Notes: generated by a model from the sequence alone, not told the origin. Counted from the first letter of the stretch, positions 16,257 through 24,924 are shown. The stretch: 64,000 bases of DNA from Candidatus Poribacteria bacterium (GCA_022827225.1 JAJDTJ010000026.1:1-64000); one strand, 5' to 3'. Made by a program: numbers and translations.

Positions 16257-17533
16257 TTCTTAGCACCAATGGCATAAAGTGCTTGATAACTGCGGAGATA
16301 GAGCGTGCCGTTTGCGATGGCAGGAGATGCAGCGATGTCTTCACCCATGGCATTGCTGGCGACGATTTCAAATTCACGTCCGGCTTTGACGACTGTAATC
16401 ACACCGTCGCGGGCGGTCAGATAGATATGTCCATTCGCATAGACAGGTGAAGCGCGATGCCGGTGCCGATGTGTCCGTTGTCGATAGTATTGCTCTCCTG
16501 TCTCGGCATCAAGACATATTAGGTCTCCGTTTTCCCGACAGAGATAGACCAAACCGTCGTGGATAAGCGGCGAAGGGACATCAGGCGTGCCTTGCTGACG
16601 CTTCCATATCTGCCACTCACTGTCTGTTATATCACCGGATGCAGCCGCTGGATTGATGCCTAAAACGGGGCCGTTTTTAGCGGAGGGGACGATGATAAGC
16701 CCCTCTGTTGCAACAGGCGAAGCGACGAGCCGGAGGGAGTAGTTATAACTTGATATTGGGTTCAAACCGCCACATCTCCAGATTTCGCTACCGTCTTCCA
16801 AGTTGTGTGCGGTGACATAGTCAGCACCGTGGACGACAAGATATTCACGCTCGGCATCCCGATAGAGAATAGGAGAAGTATAAGCGTGCTCGCATTCAGC
16901 GGTTGCGTCGCTTTTCCGGTCATGTTTCCAGATTTCTTTCCCTGTCATTTTGTCGAGAGCCAGCACGAGCCATGCGTTGCTATGGATGAGTTGAATATAA
17001 AGTTGGTCCTTGTCAAGTACAGGTGTTGAGGACATAACAAAACCGAGTCTGAACTCGCCGTACCGGTCAGCAATATTGGTGTGCCAGACCTGATTCCCGT
17101 CAAAATCGTAGCAGGCGAGGTCACCGGTTCCGAGGAAAGCCCAGACGTGTTCGCCATCGGTTACCGGAGAGGGTGCGGCAAAATTAGCCTCGCCGCCGCG
17201 GACCCTTCGGTTCCCGTGTCCTAAAGTCTGCTTCCAGAGTTCCTCACCTTCGGTGCTGATACACATCAACACAAGAACGGAATCACCTTCCGCTGAAGTC
17301 AGGAAAATTTTGTCTTCCCAGACGACAGGTGTAGAGGCAGCTTCGCCGGGGAGCGGTAAACGCCATTTGACATTTTCGGTTTGACTCCACTCGATAGGGG
17401 CATTGGTCTCTTGGCTGATACCGTCGTTGTGTGTGCCACGCCACTGTTGCCAATTGTCGGCGAAACCGTTCGTCATTACCGTAAACACTGCAAGTAAAAG
17501 TATTAATGTACATCTCAAAATCTGCTTTTGCAT
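16253..17533 (-). CDS. PQQ-like beta-propeller protein, exported
   Basis: This 426-residue protein has a signal peptide (M-Q-K-Q-I-L-R, hydrophobic core, N-G-F-A) and repeated blades of the PQQ/BamB type, with recurrent A-x-D-x-x-T-G-x-x-x-W and strand pairs such as V-V-W-E-D-K-I-F-L-T. It opens with W-Q-Q-W-R-G-T-H-N-D-G, a signature of a large group of planctomycete-like propeller proteins. No PQQ-dehydrogenase catalytic residues can be assigned with confidence. The start is fixed by GGAGG before the ATG. The gene is translationally coupled to the Mrp-type gene. Confidence 0.83.
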   Translation of the reverse strand: MQKQILRCTLILLLAVFTVMTNGFADNWQQWRGTHNDGISQETNAPIEWSQTENVKWRLPLPGEAASTPVVWEDKIFLTSAEGDSVLVLMCISTEGEELWKQTLGHGNRRVRGGEANFAAPSPVTDGEHVWAFLGTGDLACYDFDGNQVWHTNIADRYGEFRLGFVMSSTPVLDKDQLYIQLIHSNAWLVLALDKMTGKEIWKHDRKSDATAECEHAYTSPILYRDAEREYLVVHGADYVTAHNLEDGSEIWRCGGLNPISSYNYSLRLVASPVATEGLIIVPSAKNGPVLGINPAAASGDITDSEWQIWKRQQGTPDVPSPLIHDGLVYLCRENGDLICLDAETGEQYYRQRTHRHRHRASPVYANGHIYLTARDGVITVVKAGREFEIVASNAMGEDIAASPAIANGTLYLRSYQALYAIGAKK

Positions 17534-17587
17534 AATCTGCCTCCGTTTTGCGTGAACCTTACTACGATTTTGCACTTGCAGCAAGGT

Positions 17588-18016
17588 TTAACGTTTCTCG
17601 TCTGTCCATAAGCCTCGATCAGGTTCCTTCCACTGATAAGGAACTATTTTCGCCAATTCGCCAACGCTATACTCCAGAAATTCACATCCCGCTTCTATCA
17701 CATACCCTTCATTTGTGAAAACGGGGAATTCTAACTTAGCGAGAGAGTCAAAAGGTTCAATTTCCAACTGGACATCCAGTTTGCCTTCCACTGTCTTGTA
17801 AAAAAAATCTGCAGAATGGCTCTCATGCTTCAGAATCATGACAGTGCCGGACTGTCGAACCTCTCCGTTAGATGAGCTAACCTTCAAACCGACGACAAGA
17901 TTGCTCGTTGGTGGTGGATCTGATTTGACTTTAAACCATAAACCTTGGTGTGAACCTTCGGCAACGCCTTCGTTTGGTCCGAGTATTTGGAATGTGACTG
18001 TTGGAATATCGCTCAT
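17588..18016 (-). CDS. Hypothetical beta-rich protein
   Basis: This 142-residue protein has no signal peptide. Its first 95 residues alternate hydrophobic and polar residues as in a beta sandwich (V-T-F-Q-I-L-G..., L-V-V-G-L-K-V, and a Calx-beta-like S-A-D-F-F-Y). The last part is W/E-rich. I do not recognise the family. M-S-D-I-P is chosen as the start because AAAAGGAAAATA precedes it. A TTG further up at 18055 has no ribosome site. Confidence 0.6.
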   Translation of the reverse strand: MSDIPTVTFQILGPNEGVAEGSHQGLWFKVKSDPPPTSNLVVGLKVSSSNGEVRQSGTVMILKHESHSADFFYKTVEGKLDVQLEIEPFDSLAKLEFPVFTNEGYVIEAGCEFLEYSVGELAKIVPYQWKEPDRGLWTDEKR

Positions 18017-18063
18017 TATTTTCCTTTTCTTATCCTCTACCAATTTTTCAGGCAACCAACATG

Positions 18064-18102
18064 AAAAAAGAGAGTCGCCATTATGGAAGTTGGTGACTCT
18101 CT
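18064..18102 (-). terminator. Rho-independent terminator
   Basis: AGAGAGTC-x-CCA pairs with TGG-x-GACTCTCT (12 base pairs with one G-T) around a ten-base loop. On the minus strand the stem is followed directly by TTTTTT. It ends the transcript of the small gene at 18115. Confidence 0.85.
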
Positions 18103-18114
18103 GGAGTCATGACA

Positions 18115-18291
18115 CTATTTTTTCGATGGCTTTTTTCGCGGTGCCGGGGGCGGCTCTGTGAAGGGTTCACCTCGCGCCTCGGCTTGCTTTCTACGTTGAT
18201 CCCAATCTTCGATCTCTTTGTAGACTTCATCTTTCGCCTTAGCGATAAGTTGTTCTTCTTTCTTGAGGGTATCTCTGATACGCTGAAACAT
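18115..18291 (-). CDS. Small charged hypothetical protein
   Basis: This 58-residue product is a charged helix (R-I-R-D-T-L-K-K-E-E-Q-L-I-A-K-A-K-D-E-V) followed by a Pro/Lys tail. The ATG at 18291 is chosen because AGGAAGGA lies about nine bases upstream; a longer form starting at 18339 has no such site. A strong terminator follows the stop, which supports a real gene. No family recognised. The helix could form a coiled coil. Confidence 0.55.
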   Translation of the reverse strand: MFQRIRDTLKKEEQLIAKAKDEVYKEIEDWDQRRKQAEARGEPFTEPPPAPRKKPSKK

Positions 18292-18345
18292 GATGTCTAT
18301 TCCTTCCTCAAAAATCGTCAACATCGTTGCGGCTGACATTATTTT

Positions 18346-18525
18346 TCAGATGTTATAGGCAACGGTGTAAAAAGCATCAACAACGCTGCTTTCCATGAGA
18401 ACAAATTGGTGCAAAAACACTGCTACAAGAAGGGCAATCGCGAAAATACAGAAGGTGATCATCGCGTTCTCGGCATTACGGACAGTGAATATCGATGATG
18501 GTTTGTCTTTGCTTTGGTTTTGCAC
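18346..18525 (-). CDS. Small single-pass membrane protein
   Basis: The likely product has 59 residues, starting at a GTG with GAAGG upstream. About 24 polar residues lead into one membrane helix (M-I-T-F-C-I-F-A-I-A-L-L-V-A-V-F-L). The frame also stays open further upstream to 18600 without a clear start. It lies between the universal-stress fusion gene and the charged small protein, all in one direction. No family recognised and the coding evidence is modest. Confidence 0.45.
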   Translation of the reverse strand: MQNQSKDKPSSIFTVRNAENAMITFCIFAIALLVAVFLHQFVLMESSVVDAFYTVAYNI

Positions 18526-18650
18526 AAGGAGCCTTCTTTTGCACTTTTTTCTCGGACCCTCTCGTAACAGACATACAAAAGGATACCATATCCTACACAA
18601 AAATCCAAGGAAAATTGCTCAATATAGATTAACAAATGATTTAGAGGATA

Positions 18651-20558
18651 TCAATCCTGATCTGGCTGTTGATAATACTGTCCAAGTACTTCGTTGGCGA
18701 GGCTTCTGCCATCCTCGATGACACGTGCTGCGAAATCGAGCGTAACCTGTTCGATGTTGTTCTCCTGTGCGCGCTGCTCAATTCGGGTTTGCGTGATATT
18801 CCGCATAAACCCTGCAGGCACCAAGTTCAAACGTTCAATCGCTTCCTCAGTCCACTGTACCGGACTCTCAAAATCTTGTGCGACCGCTGTGTTTTCGGAA
18901 TCGGAAGTCTGTGTTTGCATGGCTCTGAGTTCCGGTGCGTCCTCACGGACTGCGGCGGCTTCACCCATGCTGTCATCAATGATTTGGGTTGCGAAAGCAT
19001 TCGTGATCGTGCCGATCTTTTGGGAACGTGCGGACTTTTCGATGCGCGCTTTGACGTTTCGGCGCATATAGCCGCGTGGAACCGTGCGGAGTGCCTTTTT
19101 CGCTTGTTCCGACCACTGAAGTCTGACACCATCAAATGTCTCTTCCTCAGCGGCACCGCCTTCGTCTACGGCAACGTTCTGCAGAGAATCTTTATCGACC
19201 CTCTGGAAACGTTCTGCATCCGAACTACAGACGGGACATTTGACAGGCCGCTCGTTATGTGCTGCGTAGCCGCATTCACCACAGATGTAGGTCTTGACTG
19301 CATCGGACTCCAATACTTTCTGCTCGGCGATCTCTTTTGCGACGCGTGTGAGTTTTTCAGAGGCGCGTTGCGGCATAATCGCTTCCATCGCCATGTCGAT
19401 GACACTCTCGGTAATAACAGAGTGCCCGCGTTCTATAGCGAATCGATGGACGGCTGTTTTGGCAATGCCGCGTACCAACGGTGGTGCCTTTTCCATTCTA
19501 TCTAATGCTTCCTGCGTCCAGACGAGTATCTCCTCCGCTTTGACATCTATCTGCGGGAAGTAACGCTGGCTTGATAAGAGGACATTGCAAGGGGCAAGCC
19601 GTAACAGGTTTTCGGCAGTGCTACCGATGTCCACGTCTTGTTCACTGTGGACACCGATCCTACCTAAGACGAGGAGCCACGGGTCAGTTTTTCTGGCGTA
19701 TTGTAGAATTTTTTCGTAGGCTTTCCCATCAAGCAGCGTAATTTTTAGGGCGTAATCGTGTTCCTCTTTTGCTATGGAGCGCGCAACTTCGAGATGTGAC
19801 TGATAAATTTTCGCTAATCCGGTATCAATAACCTCTTCGTGGAGCTGCTCTTGTTCTTTGAATCTGAAAGTCCTTGCGGCACGCTCGGTGAGTACGTTCA
19901 CCACCGAATTGAAGACGATGTAGTGTAGATACGGATCATAGACCCCGACAGCCTCGACCTGTTTGTTGAATTTACGTCCGAGTTGTATCGCGGTTTTCAA
20001 ACCTGAGAAAGATTCAGGACTTCCATCAATTCCGACAAGAATATTGCCATTATGCTTCTCAATAGGTTCGAGGTCTCGGACAACAAGGGTATCGGTATTG
20101 ATACGGCGGACGACGCGTTCGCAGACACCACCGATGAGGCTATCCTTGACGGCTCCCATGCCGAGTGCCCCCATAATCACGAGGTCGTAATCGCTTTCCT
20201 GAATGTCCTCAACGAGTTTTATGTAGTGTTTGCCCTCCGGCATCTTGGGTTCAAATGGGATGTCAAATTCAGCACATTTGTTTTTCATTACCTCGAGATA
20301 GGAATCGGAGATCAGCTGCAATCCCATGGTAATGAGTGTATCGTGAATTCGGCGCTGCTTTTCAAGTTCGACCTCGTCTTGATACTCTTCAGGCAGCGTG
20401 TATTCCATCTGCTTGAAACGGACATCGTGCATCTTTGCGGCATAGACGTGCGAACCGACGAGATGTGAACCGAATTTCTTCGCGAATTCAACAGCCAAAG
20501 CGATACTTGCATCCGAGTAGTCGGAATTGTCAACGGGCACGTAAATTTTTTTGATCAT
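18651..20558 (-). CDS. Tandem UspA domains fused to rubredoxin-like ribbon and three PCP_red domains
   Basis: This 635-residue soluble protein joins two universal-stress domains (about 1-150 and 155-320; the first has a G-x-x-G-x9-G-type nucleotide loop after V-I-M-G-A-L-G-M-G) to a C-terminal half. That half holds a PCP_red domain (W-T-Q-E-A-L-D-R-M), a rubredoxin-like ribbon (C-G-E-C-G-Y ... C-P-V-C) and two further PCP_red domains (each starting Q-W-[ST]-E). Usp domains bind ATP and respond to stress, and the rubredoxin knuckle binds iron or zinc. The fusion suggests a stress-responsive redox or metal role. CCGCAAGGAAAA lies upstream of the ATG. Confidence 0.85.
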   Translation of the reverse strand: MIKKIYVPVDNSDYSDASIALAVEFAKKFGSHLVGSHVYAAKMHDVRFKQMEYTLPEEYQDEVELEKQRRIHDTLITMGLQLISDSYLEVMKNKCAEFDIPFEPKMPEGKHYIKLVEDIQESDYDLVIMGALGMGAVKDSLIGGVCERVVRRINTDTLVVRDLEPIEKHNGNILVGIDGSPESFSGLKTAIQLGRKFNKQVEAVGVYDPYLHYIVFNSVVNVLTERAARTFRFKEQEQLHEEVIDTGLAKIYQSHLEVARSIAKEEHDYALKITLLDGKAYEKILQYARKTDPWLLVLGRIGVHSEQDVDIGSTAENLLRLAPCNVLLSSQRYFPQIDVKAEEILVWTQEALDRMEKAPPLVRGIAKTAVHRFAIERGHSVITESVIDMAMEAIMPQRASEKLTRVAKEIAEQKVLESDAVKTYICGECGYAAHNERPVKCPVCSSDAERFQRVDKDSLQNVAVDEGGAAEEETFDGVRLQWSEQAKKALRTVPRGYMRRNVKARIEKSARSQKIGTITNAFATQIIDDSMGEAAAVREDAPELRAMQTQTSDSENTAVAQDFESPVQWTEEAIERLNLVPAGFMRNITQTRIEQRAQENNIEQVTLDFAARVIEDGRSLANEVLGQYYQQPDQD

Positions 20559-20692
20559 TTTTAAATTTTCCTTGCGGATTTTTAATTATACTTTGCGGAG
20601 AAACAACGTGCGTTTCGACTTTTAGGTGCGTTGCTCATATCTGAAGAAATCCCCAAGCAAGGGGAAACACGGAGAAATACCGCTCCATTATA

Positions 20693-20959
20693 TTACGAGC
20701 TACGGTTTCTGTAGCGCGCCCCTAAAAAACCGCCGAGTATATGCGCGATGAGTGTCGCTGGCCATAAATAAACCATCGCGGTTTGCCACTTCCAGTCGAG
20801 GATAAAGTGTCGAACAACGATGTTCATTGTAATCGGAATGTAGAGGCATCTGCTCCACGGTCGGCTGAACCTCTTAAATCCTCCACGGAAAAATCCGAAA
20901 GTGAAGTGAATCACAAAAGCCGCAAGAGAGATTAAAAGATTCAGATCAAAGTCTCTCAT
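20693..20959 (-). CDS. Small membrane protein, SCO1 neighbour
   Basis: This 88-residue protein has two or three hydrophobic segments (L-L-I-S-L-A-A-F-V-I and M-V-Y-L-W-P-A-T-L-I) and basic loops. Its ATG overlaps the stop of the SCO1 gene as ATGA, so it is translated with it. It is the last gene of the oxidase run. No named family recognised; an accessory role in oxidase assembly is only a guess from position. Confidence 0.65.
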   Translation of the reverse strand: MRDFDLNLLISLAAFVIHFTFGFFRGGFKRFSRPWSRCLYIPITMNIVVRHFILDWKWQTAMVYLWPATLIAHILGGFLGARYRNRSS

Positions 20960-21588
20960 TTTTTTAGGAGCGATTTGACATCTTGTCGTAAGCGCAGCAG
21001 CGCGGGTTTGCTCCGACTATCGTAGTGCCCATAAATATTTCCATTTGGCGCGATGAGAGCAAATCGTGCGCTATGGAGTATCTCGCTGCCTTGGTGTCCC
21101 GCAGCTAAACTAAACCCTTTTTCGGCTAACTGGTGAATATCCGCCTTCTCTCCCGTGAGAAAGTGCCAGCGTCTATCGTCTGCACCGTAAGCGGTTGCGT
21201 AGCGCGATAGGACATCCACGGTATCCCGTTCTGGGTCCACGGAGAACGAGACGAAATAGACCGGATCCGCAACAAATTCGGATTGTAGGCGCGCCATCTC
21301 CTGTGTCATCGCTGGGCAAATCGTTGGGCAATTGGTGAAGATAAAATCCGCGATCCAAATTTTGCCAGCCATATCGGATAACCGCAACGGCTGTCCTTGC
21401 TGGTTCGTCAAACTAAAATCCGGTACGCTGGTTTCAACGACCTTAGTCGGTACCTCTGGCTCCGTATCAAACGCCGACCACAAGTTAATCCCAGTGATAG
21501 CAATAATGATGACACCCAGTCCGACCCAGATGAGGGTGCTTTTGTCAATCCGTTGCTTTTGGTTGTTGGTATTAGAGGATTCCGACAT
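20956..21588 (-). CDS. SCO1/SenC family copper chaperone
   Basis: This 210-residue protein has one N-terminal membrane helix (L-I-W-V-G-L-G-V-I-I) and a thioredoxin-like domain. The domain contains the copper-binding C-x-x-x-C in F-T-N-C-P-T-I-C-P and the distal histidine in I-L-H-S-A-R-F. SCO1 proteins insert copper into the CuA site of oxidase subunit II. Its position after the oxidase genes agrees with that role. A block of 37-base repeats separates it from subunit IV. Confidence 0.92.
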   Translation of the reverse strand: MSESSNTNNQKQRIDKSTLIWVGLGVIIIAITGINLWSAFDTEPEVPTKVVETSVPDFSLTNQQGQPLRLSDMAGKIWIADFIFTNCPTICPAMTQEMARLQSEFVADPVYFVSFSVDPERDTVDVLSRYATAYGADDRRWHFLTGEKADIHQLAEKGFSLAAGHQGSEILHSARFALIAPNGNIYGHYDSRSKPALLRLRQDVKSLLKK

Positions 21589-21690
21589 CTTATTTTTCCC
21601 AAGTTTAGGGTATTCTATAATTAAGGCACAACCTAATAGAAGACCATGCTACAGAATATAGGCACGGGAAACTAACAGCGTATCATACGA

Positions 21691-21787
21691 GTGCACAGGA
21701 GACCAACAGTTTCCTATGCTACAAGGAGTGCACAGGAGACCAACGGTTTCCTATGCTACAAAGATAACGGTTTCCTATGCTACATAG
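21691..21787. repeat. 37-base tandem repeat, 2.6 copies
   Basis: A unit starting GTGCACAGGAGACCAAC and ending TTTCCTATGCTACAA is present at 21691-21727 and 21728-21764, with a truncated third copy at 21765-21787 that reaches the stop of the subunit IV gene. Confidence 0.85.
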
Positions 21788-21788
21788 A

Positions 21789-22127
21789 TTAATGGGACGA
21801 TGTATCAACAACTTCTGCCGCCGGTTGAACGAGGCTGTCGAGTCGCGTGTCTAACGTGATGTCAGGCATCAGCATAATAACGAGAAAAACGCAGATGATA
21901 AACGGCGTTATCACGATAATTGCCATTGTCTTTCTTTCAAATTTCAGGTGCATGAAATAGATAGCGACAAGCGCGGCTTTAGAACATGCTAACCCGATGA
22001 GCAGGATCGCTTTTAGTACAATCGAGTACTCAGGGATAGCGACAGCCACCTCAACAATTGTGAGTCCGAGCAGCCACCAGAAGATATTCATGTATTTCGG
22101 GTGATCTTTGTGTCCATCCTGTGCCAT
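21789..22127 (-). CDS. Cytochrome c oxidase subunit IV (prokaryotic type)
   Basis: This 112-residue protein has three membrane helices (W-W-L-L-G-L-T-I-V-E-V, I-L-L-I-G-L-A-C-S-K-A-A-L-V-A-I-Y-F-M-H-L and I-I-V-I-T-P-F-I-I-C-V-F). The K-A-A-L-V-A-x-Y-F-M-H-L motif is typical of the CyoD/COX4_pro family. It stabilises the oxidase core. The ATG follows AGGAGG. The gene follows subunit III by 11 bases. Confidence 0.88.
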   Translation of the reverse strand: MAQDGHKDHPKYMNIFWWLLGLTIVEVAVAIPEYSIVLKAILLIGLACSKAALVAIYFMHLKFERKTMAIIVITPFIICVFLVIMLMPDITLDTRLDSLVQPAAEVVDTSSH

Positions 22128-22138
22128 TCTTATTCCTC

Positions 22139-22801
22139 CTATAATAGATAGATGAAGGTGAATACCATAATCCAGATAAGATCAACGAAGTGCCAATAGA
22201 GTCCAACGATTTCTACTTCATGGTTAAACTCGGCTGTATACCTCCCGCGCAAGCCGTGTATCAAGATCACAACGAGATAAATAACACCACCCGTCACATG
22301 TAAGCCGTGGAAACCTGTAATGGCATAGAAAGTTGGACCAAAGAGATTTGAACCGTTAATCGCTTGATCTTTCAAGGCACCGTATGATCCGTGATCGGGG
22401 ATACCCGTAAGTGTCAACCCATGGTGAATCAGATGATACCATTCATAAGCCTGTAGTCCGAGAAATATGACACCTCCTGCGATTGTGAGTCCAAGGAACA
22501 GGCACATGCGCGAAACATTACCGTTCTGAATAGACTCCAGTGCTTTTACCATCGTGACACTACTGCATATCAGGAGGAATGTCATAAACGCTGTTAGGTT
22601 AATGCCGAGGATTGCGTCGGGCGGTGCCCAACCGATTGCGCCTGCGCCAGCCCGGACAGCTGCATAAGCCGCCAACAATGCGCCAAACGACATCGTATCG
22701 CCGACGAGGAAAACCCACATGCCGAGCTTACCGAGGCTATCGGGTGTAAGCGAAGGTTCGTATACGTCTTCAGTGTGGTCTAAAGTCGTAGCGTGTTCCA
22801 C
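22139..22801 (-). CDS. Cytochrome c oxidase subunit III (copy 1)
   Basis: This 220-residue membrane protein has about six helices and the COX3 hallmarks G-L-Q-A-Y-E-W (helix III glutamate) and G-F-H-G-L-H-V near a late helix, ending with Y-W-H-F-V-D-L-I-W-I. It starts at GTG with AAGGAG upstream. A second subunit III gene lies one gene upstream in the same operon, so this may be the proper oxidase subunit and the other its diverged partner. Confidence 0.9.
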   Translation of the reverse strand: MEHATTLDHTEDVYEPSLTPDSLGKLGMWVFLVGDTMSFGALLAAYAAVRAGAGAIGWAPPDAILGINLTAFMTFLLICSSVTMVKALESIQNGNVSRMCLFLGLTIAGGVIFLGLQAYEWYHLIHHGLTLTGIPDHGSYGALKDQAINGSNLFGPTFYAITGFHGLHVTGGVIYLVVILIHGLRGRYTAEFNHEVEIVGLYWHFVDLIWIMVFTFIYLL

Positions 22802-22853
22802 TATATCAAACTCCTTTGTAAATTATCAGTTGTCAGTCGTCCGTTGTCAGTTG

Positions 22854-23123
22854 TCAGTTAATGCGATTTCTGATGTGTAGGAAACGTTTCTTTACCTGAC
22901 TACCGATAACCGATAACCGGTAACCGTTCCATTGTAAGAAAATAGTGCCGCCGATGAGTCCGAAAACAGCAAAGGGCATTGCGACCATAAAGAGGATACT
23001 GAAATTAAAACCTTTACCGATAGGATCATCAAGTGTTTTGCAGGCGGGACACGCCTCAAGATATGTCGGTACTAAGAGCATGATAACTATCAAGAGGGTA
23101 ACCCCTAAAAAAAATCTATACAT
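22854..23123 (-). CDS. Small membrane protein of the oxidase operon
   Basis: This 89-residue protein has an N-terminal hydrophobic segment ending near C-P-A-C (a C-x-x-C after Y-L-E-A) and a second helix (F-N-F-S-I-L-F-M-V-A-M-P-F-A-V-F-G-L-I-G-G). AAAGGAA precedes the ATG. The last 20 residues are encoded by the repeat block of the spacer (GTTATCGGTAGTCAGGTAAAG-like sequence), so the original C-terminus seems to have been extended. Function unknown; its place between two subunit III genes suggests an oxidase accessory role. Confidence 0.65.
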   Translation of the reverse strand: MYRFFLGVTLLIVIMLLVPTYLEACPACKTLDDPIGKGFNFSILFMVAMPFAVFGLIGGTIFLQWNGYRLSVIGSQVKKRFLHIRNRIN

Positions 23124-23145
23124 TCTGATATTCCTTTCACGATGC

Positions 23146-23739
23146 CTACGAAAGATAAACCAATACATAAAGAATTGGCCAGAGTGCGACAACAAAAATC
23201 CAGTAGATTGTACAGGTATCAACCCCGGTGTATCGGTCTGCCGAGAACCGTCCAGCCATCGCCATACCGAGTACGATGAACAACCATATAACAGCACTTA
23301 GCACATGAACGGCGTGGCACCCGATCAGGACATAAAAAATGCCGCCATATACACCGGATTGGAGTGTCAGTCCTTTGCGAATGAGTTGTACCCATTCGCT
23401 TCCCTGTATACCGAGAAAGAGTAGTCCAAGAATCCCTGTGATTAAGAGCCAATTACGGAGCTGCTTCACGCTGTCTTTCTGGATTGCGCGCCACGCTTGA
23501 AACATTGTATAACCGCTGATGAGAAGCAAAGCAGTATTGATGCCGGTTACAACACGCGGGAGTTCAATCCCGATATGCGATGGCGGGGGCCAGGTGACGT
23601 TCCCGACGCGAAATACAAGAAATGTCCCGATGAGCCCCGAAAACAGCATTGTCTCCGCGCCGAGGAGGACTAATATCGCCAATCGTGCGTTACTTAAAGG
23701 TGGACGTTCGCGAACATCAATGTTATTCTGAGTTTCCAT
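23146..23739 (-). CDS. Cytochrome c oxidase subunit III-like protein (copy 2)
   Basis: This 197-residue protein has five to six membrane helices and COX3 family motifs G-I-Q-G-S-E-W and G-C-H-A-V-H-V-L, ending Y-W-I-F-V-V-A-L-W-P. It is clearly related to, but quite diverged from, the other subunit III in this operon. Its start overlaps the end of the preceding small gene by 17 bases. Two subunit III genes side by side occur in some caa3/SoxM-like operons. Confidence 0.85.
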   Translation of the reverse strand: METQNNIDVRERPPLSNARLAILVLLGAETMLFSGLIGTFLVFRVGNVTWPPPSHIGIELPRVVTGINTALLLISGYTMFQAWRAIQKDSVKQLRNWLLITGILGLLFLGIQGSEWVQLIRKGLTLQSGVYGGIFYVLIGCHAVHVLSAVIWLFIVLGMAMAGRFSADRYTGVDTCTIYWIFVVALWPILYVLVYLS

Positions 23740-23980
23740 TTTCCCGTACTCGCCCCTTTACGATCCGAAGTCCAATCTCAATGATTGCCACGATAACAAG
23801 AAAAAACCCGATGAACCACAAAACCGGTGCTTTAATGTTCTCCATTGCACCTTCAACAGCCGGGGGTACTTTGCTCCCTGTAACCATTATCCCCGTAGCG
23901 ACGATAAACAGAACAACAAACACAAGGGATAAGATAATACCGAGGCGGAGATTTCGCTTTCTATACTCTGGTGCGTTCAT
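23723..23980 (-). CDS. Two-helix membrane protein of the oxidase operon
   Basis: This 85-residue protein has two membrane helices (L-G-I-I-L-S-L-V-F-V-V-L-F-I-V and A-P-V-L-W-F-I-G-F-F-L-V-I-V-A-I-I-E-I-G-L) and a basic tail. The ATG at 23980 is chosen for its GAGGAG ten bases upstream. It lies between ctaB and the second subunit III gene and overlaps the latter. No family recognised; such small proteins often accompany oxidase operons. Confidence 0.65.
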   Translation of the reverse strand: MNAPEYRKRNLRLGIILSLVFVVLFIVATGIMVTGSKVPPAVEGAMENIKAPVLWFIGFFLVIVAIIEIGLRIVKGRVRENGNSE

Positions 23981-23997
23981 GGTTTTCAGGCTCCTCA

Positions 23998-24924
23998 TCA
24001 AATTTTATCCAAAGCCATCGTGATAAATACGACTGGCAGATAGAGCAGTGAGGCGTATAATAGATAGCGTGCCGCTTTCATCGAACGTGTGCGCGATAGA
24101 TAAATCCCGATTGCCAGAAACGCGCCTCCCGCCAGCAGTGCTGTAAAGAAATAGACGCTACCGGCAATGTTGTACCAGGTCGGTAGCAAACCTATACCGA
24201 AGAGTGCGACACAATTAACCACAATTTGACGACATGTGCTTGCGCCATCTGGATGGATAACCGGTAACAGTCGGAATCCGGCTTTTGCGTAGTCTTCGCG
24301 ATAGATGTAGGCGATTGCGAGCGAATGCGGCAGCTGCCACAGAAAGAGTATCGCAAATAACACCCACGCTTCACCTGTCAACGTACCGCGTGCTGCGACC
24401 CATCCGACGACAGGTGGGAGCGCGCCCGGTACAGCACCGATCAGCGTACATAGCGAAGTCTTCCGCTTCAGTGGTGTATATAGAAACAGGTAACTCACGA
24501 CTATCAGCGAAATGACGAACCCACTCAAGGTATTGACGATGAACGTCAAGTAAAGCATCCCCCCGCCTGTGAGAACAGCCCCGACGACCAATGCCTCCAA
24601 TGGACGCATCCGCTCCGCTGGAAGCGGTCTGTCTTGTGTCCGTTTCATCTGCGCGTCTGCATCCCGTTCAAGATATTGATTGAGTCCTAATACGCCTGCG
24701 GCGGTCAACCCGGCACCGATCAGTGTATGAAAGCAGAGCATCCACTCCACGGTTTGTTGTGCCCCGAGATAGAAACCTGCAGCGGTCGTAATGAGGATCA
24801 TCACAACCAAACGTGGCTTGACGAGTTCGACATAGTCAGCGGCACGCCGTACGAAGACCGAATACTTCGACGGTGGATTTGCTGTATCCGTGCTGTCTGG
24901 TAAGGTTACTGTTGTTGAACGCAT
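23998..24924 (-). CDS. ctaB: Protoheme IX farnesyltransferase (heme O synthase)
   Basis: This 308-residue UbiA-family enzyme attaches a farnesyl group to heme b to make heme O, the precursor of heme A. It shows the N-x-x-x-D-x-x-x-D motif (N-Q-Y-L-E-R-D-A-D with M-K-R-T-Q-D-R-P-L-P), Y-T-P-L-K-R-K-T and G-A-V-P-G-A-L-P-P, and about nine membrane helices. It lies downstream of the CtaA gene in an aa3 oxidase operon, as expected. An N-terminal polar extension of about 30 residues precedes the first helix. Confidence 0.93.
   Translation of the reverse strand: MRSTTVTLPDSTDTANPPSKYSVFVRRAADYVELVKPRLVVMILITTAAGFYLGAQQTVEWMLCFHTLIGAGLTAAGVLGLNQYLERDADAQMKRTQDRPLPAERMRPLEALVVGAVLTGGGMLYLTFIVNTLSGFVISLIVVSYLFLYTPLKRKTSLCTLIGAVPGALPPVVGWVAARGTLTGEAWVLFAILFLWQLPHSLAIAYIYREDYAKAGFRLLPVIHPDGASTCRQIVVNCVALFGIGLLPTWYNIAGSVYFFTALLAGGAFLAIGIYLSRTRSMKAARYLLYASLLYLPVVFITMALDKI

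Noticed and set aside
14830..20558. Chlorophyll biosynthesis locus
   Set aside because: Only PCP_red modules are present; no bchL, bchN or catalytic BchB domain is seen.
20585..20613. TATAAT upstream of the Usp fusion gene as a promoter
   Set aside because: The -10 is perfect but the -35 position (ACGCAC) does not match, so I do not call it.
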